Below, piece after piece: positions 23,721 to 37,100 of a DNA stretch of 64,000 nt. The notes beneath the pieces were generated by a model, which was given only the letters and a program-made list of their open reading frames with translations, did no database searches and was not told the origin of the DNA. The DNA comes from Eucommia ulmoides. Its lineage: Eukaryota > Streptophyta > Magnoliopsida > Garryales > Eucommiaceae. Made by a program: the position numbers and the translations under genes. The stretch's first letter is position 1, and the number at the start of each line of letters is the position of its first letter. The stretch covers positions 12,042,905 through 12,106,904 of the forward strand of contig CM028335.1 in the NCBI GenBank assembly GCA_016647705.1. The letters are read 5' to 3'.

Positions 23721-25126
23721 TCATAGGTCATCTGAAAAATATCAATAATTATCAAAGTGATGAAAAGTAAAAACTCGATGCAAATCTCAAAAATTAACAT
23801 CCAAATAGAATAACTAAAAGCAGTCCAAATAAATTTTGAAATAGATGAGAGCCAAATCATCAGTATTGTCGAATTCATCCGAACTTTGCATGAAGATATT
23901 CAAAAAAATAGTGATTCTGAAAAGAGATAAAAGATCCTCTGCAACTAAGCAAAATTTTATTATACAACAGTGTCTTGCAATCAAATGCAAAAAGTTTAAA
24001 ACAATAAAATATACAAAATAGATATATTTTTTATTGTTTTTTAAGGAAAATCACAAATTTGCTTATTAAAACTATAAATTTTATCATATAAGTGCTCATG
24101 GATAGGTTATTTAAAGCCATTTGGTGTATTTAATTGTTTCTTAAAATAAAGGAAGTCAAAATCAATTATTTTTAAGAGATCTATTTAAAGACTACTAAGG
24201 AAATTAACATCCAATATTGAACAAAGGATTTATTAAAAGAGGTTTCTACTTTCTGGTAGTGGGATAATCTTCGGATCTCATATGCACAGTGGGATTGTAC
24301 ACCAAATGCCCCTATTTTTAATTATGATTTTTTTAGAGAAATATTATTGGCACCCAATACATGTCAAATTACACTCCAATTATATTATATTTATGAGAAA
24401 AATAGAGTAAGTGGAACAACTAGACATTTTTGGACCGCCAATAGGACTTCTCATTTATGGTACCGGGTCACAACCCATTGACCCAGCCTGCCTAACCGCC
24501 CCAGGTCACCCATGGGGTAGTTTGGCCCGAAAAAGACAGGCCGAGAAATCCAATCCAACTTAAATATTACAACCGATTCGCTAGCCAGCTTGGAAAATCA
24601 AGTCATTCCAACAATGGACCTTCAACCCTCTAATGGTGTTTGGTACGTCAAAACTACCTAACTTTTGTTCATTTGAAGTTATAGTCGTCCACAAAAATAC
24701 TTACTCACAGGTCGAAGAGAACCTCGTAGGAAACAAACTCCTCAATGCTCAGCTTGTTTAAACTTCCTCTTAAACTAATTATTTCCTAAACCAAATTTCA
24801 ATATCATCATATATGTTACTGTATACGTCAAACAGGAGTTATGTCAATCCTATACAACATAAAAATAATTTGCCTTCTACCTCTTTATTTTTTATTTTCA
24901 AGTGTTGATTCAAATTGGTTGATGCTTCACCTCAAACCAGATGTTTGGTATTCGTTACACAATATCTATGTACATGGAGAATTGGTCATCGCACACACTT
25001 GATTGAAAACCCGATACCATACCCCGCGTTGGCCATATTCATATCTACACAACCAATAATACAATTTTTTTTTTTTTTTGTTGTTGTTTTTCGGTCATGT
25101 GTAGCTGTGTGTGTACACTGTGCTGT
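23721..25126. other. Intergenic, 3' flank of the tomosyn gene
   Basis: No gene or element ends seen. The part nearest 25126 is presumably the 3' UTR of the minus-strand tomosyn gene. A 118-codon plus-strand frame (24915-25271) overlaps that gene's last exon and has no family resemblance. Confidence 0.6.
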
Positions 25127-28100
25127 TCATATTTGCCACCATTTTCGAGCTTCCATTGCCTTGACAAGTTCGTTTGCTAATGAAGCAAAGTCTTCTGCTC
25201 CACTCCGCAGTTCTTCCGTCTGCCTGCCTATTCTCTGTTTGTTTCATGAAAAACAAGCAAAGAAAGATTAACAAGAAGAGGTCTCTCTCTATTAGGTTTA
25301 TCCCAAATCAGATGTGAAAGTAACTGGTGGTCAAGTTATAAATGTGTGGGAAATCCTCACTTCATGAGCTAACTTAGGGTTGAGAGAGGCCCAAGACCAC
25401 CTCTACACTAGTATTAGAGTCCAGGTCACAACTTTGGCCCAATAGCCACAGAGGGAGAGACTAGTCGAGGGTTAGATGACCAAAAGCCCGATGTATGGGG
25501 AGGAGATTGTTAGGTTTATCCTACATCGGGTGTGAAAGGAGCTGGCGATCAAGTTATAAATGTGAGAGAAAACCTCACCTCATAAGCTAGTTTTTTGAGT
25601 TGAGAGAGACCCAAGACCACCCTTACACTCTCTCTTTCTACACACACACACACATATATATATATAAATGAGAAAGAGAAACTGACCTCAAGTTTCTCCT
25701 GGCGCTCCAGAAGCTTGTTTCTTGCTTGTCCTGCTACTGAAGAGGCATCCTGGAACGAGACAATTGGGGGGGAGGAAAAGGGAAAAAGAAACTGTTGAAT
25801 ATATAGGATTGATGACTTGAATCTAAGGACAAAGGTGTGTTCTAGTTTTTCTGTTTCTATTTCTTTTTTTCTTTATTTGTGTTCCCAGAAAATTTTGATC
25901 TGTAACAGTCTGGGGAAAAGAGAAAAAAAAAAGTTTGTTCAGTTCAGATATTATTTTTTTTGTACAAATTTCTGAGAACAGTTGAGGAACATATTTTTTC
26001 ATATAATTTTGTTTTCATCCAAGTTTTTAGGAACAAAAACAAAAGGTAGAAACAGACACTGAAGGTAACTTTTCTTTTTAATGTTTCTTTGCCCAGAAAG
26101 ATTTTTCTATTCCCATAAAACTTGGTTTCGAAACAAAAATCTGAGAAACATTTTGTTCCCAAAAAAATGTTTTAAATTCAGGAGCATAACAAAAACAGTG
26201 TTTTTTTATTTTATCTTCATGTTCCTCTCTCTCTGTTCCCAGTCTTTTGAAAACAGGAACAGAAATTTGGAAACCAAAAACACTAAACACCAAACAAATT
26301 TGTTCAAAAAAACAGGAAACAGAACAGAAACAGATTTTTTTTTTTTTGTTCTCCGAAGCAAACAGGAAACAAACATTTGCAATTACCCCAGCCTTTCTAT
26401 ATGTAGCTATGATTTCTTCGCGTGTCCTAAGTCTGGGCCTCATGTCACCGCCTTCACCATCAAACAATCTCTCTCTCTCGGTTCTCTTTTCTTCTGCTAA
26501 ATTTTTTGAATATCATTAGTTTCTCGACATACTTAAAGAACAGACATAATAAAACGGAAATGTCTTTTATATACCACTCTCGTTGCTCTGTTCTTTATGG
26601 TATGAAGAAGCAGCTATACTTGAAGGTTCATCAATATCTATATCAATATCATCTGTGAAAACAAAACCATAGATGTTTGAGAGAGAGAAAGAGAGCGCAA
26701 AACCAAAGAAACTTGAGAGAGAGAGACAGAGAACGAAACCATGGAAGCTTGAAAGAGAGAACAAAACCACAGAAGTGTGTGTGTATGAGAGAGATGTTAG
26801 GAAGTTCCAACTTAAAACTATATAGTGTTAAATTGAGTAACTTCTTTCATATATAGATTACTTTGGGAAATTTCACAAATTCAATCTGGGATTTTAACAC
26901 CCACTCTCACGTGCAACTCTGCCCTGCACGTGATGCGATCAAACAACAGAAGAGACAAAACAAACATTCAAATAATCGGGCACAAACAAACGAGACTTCC
27001 TAGAATTAGCTATATGATAACATGTTAGAAGGTTTCAACTTAAAACCATATGGTGTTAAGTGAAGTAACTCGACTTCGTGAAGCTTCACAAATTCGATGT
27101 GAGATTTTAACGAGAGAGAGAGAGAGGAAAACCTATACTGAGCTCAGCAGCTTCCTGATTAAGGGATGGCTCCTGGAAGGGTGTCTTCAAAAAGGTACTT
27201 TCAAGATGACCAAAATCAGAGGCAGAAGCAACATCAAAATTCTGGGCATGCTTCACTTTTCCTCCTTTGAGTCCCTTAATAATACCACCCAATATACTGG
27301 GGCCAGAACCCTGTACCCCCATCAATAAGCAAATTTTGAAAGCATCACAAAGCTAGTGTTTGGTTGTATTGAATTGCACCCTTCGAATTGGAATTTACAA
27401 ACAATGCACGTAAATTTCTAAAATTTTGGATGGCTTCATTTCTAATTCCAATTCCAAGGCTCTTTCTGCACTCCCAAACACTACCAAACAGAAATCAGAG
27501 GAACCATTTATCATTCGTAAAGACCTGCTTTTTCTTTGGATTTGAACAATTGTTGATAGCAGCATCTGCTGCAGCTGCAAGCACTTTATCATGGAGAGAA
27601 GGCAGAGATTCGGGGATCCTAAGATAATTGGTATAGTTTAATTAGCATTTTTTGAGGTTTTATCCTATCTTTTGTTCTTGATTTTGCATCGATAAAAGGC
27701 ATCAAAAGTAATAATGATGGCAACATTACCTGAAATCATTTTCACTGGCTAGCAGAGATATGAAGGCCATTTCGCTCCCATTTGCCTTTAAAAAAATACT
27801 CAATATCAGGAAGATATGGTTCTAATAAGAAGAGGAAACAACAAAACAAGAATACTAAACATGTTTTTAGCTAAATTTTGACGATGCAATCTGAAGGTCA
27901 AATTATGTGAAATTAGAAACTTCTCTCCAAATTTGACCTAATTAGACAGCCGCCCATTTTTTAGAGAGCGAGAGAGGATTACCAATGAAATATGACCATT
28001 ATCAGTTGAACTCATAGTCCTGTCCATATTTGCCTTAAAATTCCACCTTAAAACTGACATTAAGGATGTTTCTTTTACCAAGTTTAGATCAGGCAAAGAT

Positions 28101-31100
28101 CTGCAAAAAGAAAATCGAACCGTCAAGCAAAAAAATGTTGAAATTTTGCAATTTCTAACAACCAAAGCACAAAAAAATAAAAGAAAATAGCATCTTACCT
28201 GATTTCTACTGCTCCAGTCTGATAAAATACCACCAATCCGCTGACTTTATCATCTTTCATGAAAGTTGTAGTCCAACAACAAGGCTTTGAAAGCTTGACC
28301 TTAGATATAGATTTTCTATCCCCCTAACAAAAAGGTTAGCATCTTCAATTACAGATACAACAGCACAAATTCATAGAGGGGGTAAGAACTTGAATAGACT
28401 CACCTGCACCACAGACTTTGTACGGTATAAACGCAAAGCATCCATACAACAAAGCAGTACATATGAATCATTTAAACTTTCTCTAGAATGTACATTCTCC
28501 GAAGAAGATTGATGTTCAATCTCATGCTGATTATTCACCATAATTGTAATGTCTTGAGAAGACGCATTGATCTGATTTTTGTTTGATGATCCAGAAAGGG
28601 AATTAGTGCCATCTGCAGATTTTTTTTTTCAGATAATTTTAGTGCACAAATGAAGTGCAAATTGTTTGGTTTCGATTTCGAAAAATGGTTTTTGGTTTTG
28701 CAATCGCTTGACACATATATGGGGGGTTTTATTTACTGATTGTGTTTCTATTATTGTCTCTGTTCTCTGGACATAAATATGAGGGGGAAACTGATATATT
28801 TTTCGTTCCAAGTTTTTACAACAAATTTGTTGGAACAGAAAAAAATTGTTCCCAAATTTCTGTTTCCAATCTTTTTTTTTTTTTTTTTTTGTTGCAACTT
28901 GCAAGTTTTCTAGAAACAAAAACCGAAATCTGGCAACAGAAATTGGCATCAGTCAGTATTTCTATCTCAATTCCCAGAAAACTTGGAACAGAAATACAAA
29001 CAGAATCTGGGAACAATTCTGTTCTGTTCCCATAAAATTGTTCTAAAAGATGGGTGCAGAACAGAAACAGATATTTTGTTCCTGCGAACAGAAACACAAA
29101 TCTAGGACCATAAACACTAAACATGTAGGGCCTAAAAAAACTTGATCTAACTGAACATATCTCCTCTCACAGCAAACTATATTTAGAAAAAAAAACAATT
29201 TTTTAAAAATTATTTTGGAAAACACAATATTAATTGCCAACCATACGGACTCTGAATATTTCCAACATAAAAGTTGTACTTGCCTAGAACATGCATAGAT
29301 ATTGCAACTGATTCCTTAGAGATCAATGGGCATGAGCTGATAACACCACCAGTTCTTCCATCAAAAACATAGACCTTCCCATCATTCATTAATACAAGTA
29401 TCAGTTGATCAGCATGGTTAGAAGATTCTTTTGATCCAGATTGTTTCGGGCTTCTAGCATGAATATTTGAATGGATAAATGCCTTCCAAGTCACTGCAAT
29501 TACTGAAGCATGAGGACCAGATATACAGTCTGTTAAGAACAGAGTAGATAACGAACTTGTATCGAACACCGCAACCTGAAATGGAAGCATCCAAATCATC
29601 ATTTTTAACAAAGGAAATGATGATTACAGTGCACGCACACACACACATATGCTCTTCATTTGTGAAATAATAAAAAAATTCTTATTTTACTCACACGTCC
29701 ACATGCATATCCTGCAGCAAGTTTCATCCCACAATCAGAAAAGTCCAGGGATTGAACCGAGGAATTAAGAAGGCTAAAAACAGCTGTTACAGAAGGCCCT
29801 TGACTTTGAGGGAAACTATGAACTGCAGAACAAATTGAAGAATGTTAAATCGAGAAGATTGGCTAATTTATTACAGTTCATAGAAGATAATGTCCTAGAG
29901 TTGGAAATGAAGGTGAAGATACCACATAAAGAGACCTTTGGTGATAACTTGGATATGATTGACAAATATAGTCAATGCTAATGAACACTAACTTTATTCC
30001 CTTGAATACAATTTCAACAGCTCATGTAGGAACTCAATGAGCCTAACTCGCTCTTAAAAGACGCCTTGTAAGATGACGATTGTCAAGGCTTTATATTTAG
30101 CTCAGGACCAGGTAACACAAGCCATGTGGGATTCAACACGCCCCCTCACGCGCAGGGTGGACTTTGACAAACCACTGCGAATGGATATCAGGGGAAAGGC
30201 CCAACATCGATGTGGGATTCAACACGCCCCTTAACTCGCACAAATCATTGTGAACAGGTATCGGGGGACCCAATATCGATATGGGATTCAACACACACAA
30301 CATCAGACAAGTCCTGACTCTGATACCATGTAGTAACCCAATGGGCCTAACTTGCTCTTAAAAGACATCTTGTAGGATGAGCATCGCCCTACACTCTATA
30401 CTTTATATATAGCTCACGATTAGGTAACACAAGCGATGTGGGATTCAACACGCCCGTCATGCGTAGGGTAGACTTTGACAAACCACTGCAAACGAATATC
30501 GGGGGAAGGGCCCAACATCGATGTGGGATTCAACAACTCACAAAAATATTTGCACATATTTTAGTATAGTTACAGTTTAGGTGTCATTAATTTCTTTCAA
30601 ATGTCAAACAGAAAAAAGAAAAAGAAAAAAGCACAAAAATTTAGCCTCATATGGACATCATCTGTAAGCAAGTAGAAATTTGGTTCTATATTACTTGGTG
30701 AAATGCTTGAGATAGAAAATCTTTTAGAAGCTCTACTTTTCAGTTTCAAAAACAAAGCATTCACCAATCAAACCAAAAAATATGAAGTCACAAATGAAAA
30801 ATGAAGTTTTACTAATAACTAATCTCAAATTTGCAACTACTGATGCATGGAAAACATAACATTTCTAGGAAAAAATTATGAATTGTGTTTAGAGACTAGA
30901 ATCACCTTCCTTCTTAGTTTCTGTAATAAAATGGAAGGTAGTCTGGACCAAACTGCCAGTGAGATTATAAAGATAGACCTACACGATTACATTACAATGA
31001 GAAAATAAATTTGATGAAGTTGTGTCAGTCTCTAACTGAATATCCACAGAAGCATTCCTGACCTGACCACTTTCGCTGCCAACAGACAGACTTAAAGAGG

Positions 31101-34100
31101 GGAAGCAAAATTCAATTTTTGATATGGAGGCATTTGAGCCATCCATGGATACATCCTTAACCTGCCAATCATACGAGATAAATTTGTGTGAAATTTTATA
31201 AGAGGTTGAGTTTTTTGTAAAGATATTCTTCATTATGATGTTTAGTCAAAAAACTTGACAGAATTACTACCAAAGAAACAAACCTCGCTTTTCAAAACAC
31301 AAATAAGTGATAAGATTGGATTAGTGGCATCCCATATTCGAACAGAGCCATCTTGATAGCCTGCTACATACAATCTCTCAATTCTGCTGTCCTCGGTAGA
31401 AGAAATATTGGGTACACCTCCAGTCAATTGCCACTTTGTGCCCACAGAGGAAGTAGGTGTTGAACCAAGTTTTCTGAGAGAGGCTATCTAATTAAACACT
31501 GAAATGTCAATAAATCTATACAAGATTAAATAAAGGAATTAAGGATCAGACACAAAAGTGGAATTCAATGTGCTTTACATTAGCTGCATTACCTCTGATT
31601 GAAGTTTTAATGAGTTTCCACCTGTGGGTAGAGAATAAAGCTTTGCCACAGTCATAAGAGGATCGAGAGTTGGTATTACTGCAGGAAATTCTACAGCTGA
31701 GATAGATGTTTTCTTCTCATTACTGGACATAGCAGAAGTAATGCTAGCAGTGTCGAAAATTTGTAGATGCCCAGGGTTTATCAACACAAATAGTGCAGCA
31801 CTGTCACGATTTCCCGTTGCCCCTGCCGCTGGTATTAGAATCATGTCTGCAAATGAGCCACTAAGAGTGAGGTCAAGACGACCAACACATAGTAAAGTCT
31901 CTACCCCAGAAGACCATTCAAGACTCAGGACCTGTAAAAGAAAAGGTAAACCTTCGCTAAACCAATAAGGATGATACTCAACCAGTGAGGATTAAAAAAA
32001 AATCACCTAGTTTAGTCCCCATTTTAATGAGGGTGTTAAGGGAACAGATTTGACCTTGGGCATATTCAGACAAAGTGTATCAAGGTTCAAAACCACAGCC
32101 CCAAGGTTCTCGGGCTGAACTTTAACCACTGACCCAGCGGCCGTCCTTCACTCAACCAGTGAGGTTCAATAACAATGAAGGCTTCTACGCTTACATTTAT
32201 ATCCCAAAGTGGAGGGGGCTGTCACTAGCCACAATGCATGCTGCTTAAACCGGCATCTAATATCTGATAAATGATATTATAGATATGGGAGATGCCTATA
32301 GAAAGTTCATCATCAATCAGGCAAAAGCAATTTTCCAGAGAGCATGCAAACATCCGAGTTTGTATATGAATGATAGGTAGTCGTATGGACATTGGTGACA
32401 AACTACAGGCCTGTCCCCAAAGTTGAATACTTTATCTCAATTGACAAAATGTGCAAAAGTTACATTCAAAATGATATGTAAGCACTACAGGTGAGCCAAC
32501 TTTGTGACTCAACTTTGGATGTTAATTCAATAACACCATTGATTGTCTAAGCAAATCCTTTTCTTCTTGAAGGTTTAAAAAAATGCAAGTTAATTCATAA
32601 ACATGTCACTTTTCTCATTCATGCTCATACTTTTAGAAAGAAACGGGAAGTCTAAGAAGAAATGTGAACTGGCAAGAGAATCACACAGAGGTTAGCCTGG
32701 TGATAAAATGAGACTACAAAACAAGAATTGTGCTAAATGTCCAGCTGAAACCCACCGTCAGAACTTCTTCCGATCCTATCTCGTCACCACCATAGACAAA
32801 AAGTTGACCATCAACATCATTATGTGACTTCTTGTTTGGGCACCAATGCAAGACAATGACAGGAAGCCTCTTCTTAGCAGAAGATAATTGCAACTTAACA
32901 ACATCGTCACGTGATACTTCACTTTGTTTCTCTTTATTAGAGGCAACTGTTGATGTTCTCCAAAACATAATATCCCCATCTGTATAACCCACAGCAACAA
33001 TGGACCCATTGGAAGATGCCCAGCAAAGCGCACTTATTTCTTTCTCCTCCAAATATAGTTGAGATGAATCTTCTTCAAGGCTGGAATCTCCTTTTCTTGG
33101 GGAACCAATAACATCATTCTTTAATTGGAGGACCTTGTCACCTCTGACAATGACAATCCTAGCTTCAACAACATCCCAGAGTATGATCAAACCACTCTGA
33201 TAAGCAATCAGTACTCTGCAGAAAAACCATATATTAGAAAATGTTCCATCTCTTTAACTGGCTTAAAACAACGAACACTTTGATTCGACTATAAACATGG
33301 AACTTCAACGCAACAGTCTCAATTATAAGCTTTTGGAAGTGTATACAGTTCGGTATATCAAATAATTTGTACAAACAGGATTGAATCCTATCCCAGCTGA
33401 ATCCCTATGTGGAACATCTAAAGCCAATCAGAATTAGGATTTATTTTTTTATATTATTTATATCCAAACAAGATTCTTTTAACTATTGTGTGTTGGTGAA
33501 TGTTTAAATCTGCGTAGACGAATCCAACAATCCAGATATCGAGCCTAGTGGATCCAATGGAATAATTTTGAATGAGTTTCGATCCATTACCATCCTACTT
33601 CAGTTTGGATCCTCAATAAGAGTTGCCACACCTCCCATTAAATAGAGGAACATGAGATAGAGACAATGACAGGGAGAGGGCAAAAACAAAAAATATTAGA
33701 ATGGTTTGAGCCAATATGCTAAGGCCCATCTACTGCATGGCCTATCAAATAAGCCACAGTTTTTTCATACCAGAAACTTACTACAATATCCTCAAATTAA
33801 AAACAATTGAAAAAAATCAAAAGCAACAGAAACCATCAAGCTATCTTAATTCTGGTTTTGCCTCCAAAGTCCAAAGCAATCAAAGAAGAAAAAAAGAAGC
33901 TTTGACAACTTCTTAGGTCATACCTATTTGCAGAAGAACTAGGTTGGGGAAGAACTCCGACAATTGGTTGATCATTAGGTAGTGAAAAGCCAACAGTCCC
34001 TATGATACAACACAAAAAGAGTTCCATTAGGTTTACATTGAAGTCATTAGAACCACAAGCACGTCACCTATACTGGATATATAGCATATATTTCACCCTA

Positions 34101-37100
34101 AACTCTTATATTTTATAGGAGCAATGTTGCATTAGAAAGCTGACAGCCAGCATAGCATTCCATCAAATTTTTCGTCATACAAATCCAACTTACTTGTTGA
34201 AGCTTACAAAAGAACATGTCGAAGCACAGCCTACTCCAATTTAACTGAAGGGTCTGTACTAGGACAGGCTGATTGAGGTAAACAGATTCATATGGCCGAC
34301 CTTAATTAGGTGGGACAAAGGCTCGGTCAATCTATAACTTACCGATAAATTTCATGGCCCAAAGAATTATAACCCAATTGCAAAAAATTCTATTTTGGTG
34401 ACCTCATGTATTCATTTAATAAATGCCGTTAAATCCCATGTCATTTCCTAAGTCGGGGGTGGGGGTGAGGCTTCAATACTAGCCATATGGTTATAGGTTG
34501 GCTTTAGGATTTTTTTTATCTCTAGGATGTTCCTCAAATGATACCATAGCAGGGTTTTGGAAAGCCTCCATAGTCTCTGCTGAGTGTCTTGGTTATCTCT
34601 TGTTTATGTTTCTCAGTCTTCGGATTATCTCTAACATTGTTCTGATAGCTTCATGAGTCAAGTCAAGGTTGAACACAAATAAAACATCAGTGTGAAATCT
34701 CTGAAAGCAATGACATTTGTTGAGGAGAATGCAATCACTGTAAATCGAAACATCATATAAAGAAAAGAATGCAAATAAAACATTTAATATTTCCAAGTTG
34801 AGTATAAGCACCATCCAGTCAGCAGATAGAAAAGTTTACCAGTAACGGAACTCGCAGAAATTTGATATGGCAGTTTCAATAGTTGTCCACAGTCACAATC
34901 ACACTTCAATACTGACAATGAACCATATTCATCTCCAAGAAATCTGTACACAATAATAGAGAAGCCAGGTTATGCAGCACGTGCCAAGTTTTCAGCCACT
35001 TGCTAGCTGATCATGATAGGATACAATAGATGTTATTTCTATCATCAGAATTATACATGAAGGAGGAGCCACAGATTACGGAGAAAGCAGTTATACTGGA
35101 TTCCCATTGTAAGTTACAAACCATGCACTGGCTTTCCATATTCCAAACCTGCAATGAGTAAGGAATCGTTGACTAAATTATATGGCGAAAAGATGATAAA
35201 CTGGTTTTATGGTTTGCATATTTAATTGTTTGGGTATTGTCAGTAACTCTGTCATAAGAAGTTGTATGAAGACAAATAGAAACGAAACACTGTTTAAGGA
35301 ATAAATATTAAATACCTGAATATCATCGTCATTAGAGATGCTGATCAAAAAACCTCGGTTTTGTAGAAACTGCCACAAAGTTAAACAGGAAAAAGAATGT
35401 TAAAACGGTCACAAATGAAATAGAAATACTGAACCCAAAAGTTTATAACATTTCTGGTTTCTGCGTATATCAGTGGTATGTTCTAACAAGGCATTCTCCA
35501 TTTAACAGCCACATGTCACATCAGTGTCCGCTGAATTTTGCCAGTTATATCTCCAAGAGGAACAAGCAGTAATGCAAAGATTTATATCTGATTTTACACA
35601 GAAAATTCCAATTCAACACTTGAAAAGGAAAAAAGTTAAGGTTATGGAAGTGGAAACTCACTACTTTTAACAATATAAATACTCCTATTTACTTCTATGG
35701 ATTAAATAGCACCAATCAATAACTTGCGATCATCGCTGTCAATATTCCAGCTCATGCATTCATAGTAGGCTTGGTCCCTAATCTCACTGGTTTGAAGATA
35801 AGAAGAGTTAGAAATAGGGTTCCTAGGTTTGCAATGACTATAGTCCTAAGTGATAGTGCATGATTTGTCTTTTTCTGACTAGATCAACTTATCCAACATA
35901 TTTTATTTTCAGTATATGTTGAAATTTAAATGACAGATCACTGTGAAACTCCAGAAAGTTTGGAAGCACAACTTCTTAAAATAATTTGGATGAATTTCTT
36001 GCCATAACGTACCATCTATGGTGACATCAAGATCTGAGAATCTTCAAAATGATTAAATGTTCATAAGTTATTATCATTAATTTCTTAAAACAATCTCCTA
36101 GCTATCAATCTTTAGGCAAGTAGGCCAAAAGATAATACACTTGCAAGCACATATTTAAAATTGAAGTCATCAAACATTTCCAGAAAAAACTTGCAAACCT
36201 CTAAGTACTTGTAAGGCAATTGTTTTGTGGAAATCAGAAGTCCTTCAATATTATCACCACCAACCACTTTAATCCTACCATCCCTGCAGGGAATCAAAAG
36301 CATATAATAACTGTTCAATTGATAAACAATTAAAAACATGACACATACTAATGCTGTCATTTGATCACCAAGCGACATAAGGATAACACTTTTAAGGGAT
36401 GAGTGCTTGCAACCCATGTTTGATATTTGAATCTTCAGAGACTTAAATGCAAGCCGTACTATCTTCCATTTATTGGTAAAGAAATTGGAAGAACACCTAC
36501 TTTACTTGTATGCAACTGTGTATATGCGTATATGAGCAAACCCTTTGTTTTCAACAGGAAAACATCTAAAACAAAGATAGTGAAAGTTTTGCAGCCAATA
36601 GGGTTCGTAAACTTGATCAATAGAATGAAATCTGGTGATCTCTTAGTTGATAATGCAACCTTCACCTACGAAGTTTGAAGAATATGCATTGCAAAATACG
36701 TACAAGAAACAAAAACTCAACTTACAATGTGCCAATGGCCAATAGACGTTGTATTGGATCAAAAGCAATAATCGATGCGGTTGATGGAATACCATAGTGT
36801 ATAATTATTCGCACATCCAAGTCTGCTGATGTGATGCAATCGTCCACATTATGCTGAATCAACAAAAATTAAGAGCAGCAAATGACTCGGCTGCAGTAGA
36901 ACTTAACATTTACCATATTTCAAATTCAAACAAATAAGAAGTTTGAAGAAATTAACAACAGTAAAAAAGTTGAATTGTGTCATTAGGTGATTAAAAACAA
37001 CAATGCTGTGTTATATTTGCAACAATCTCGTCTAATCACATACAGTTTTACCTATAGAATTCAAATACGATAGCATCCTCAAACCCCAAGCCACTAAACT

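Noticed and set aside
24915..25271. 118-residue plus-strand protein
   Set aside because: It runs antisense through the last exon of the tomosyn gene and has no family features.
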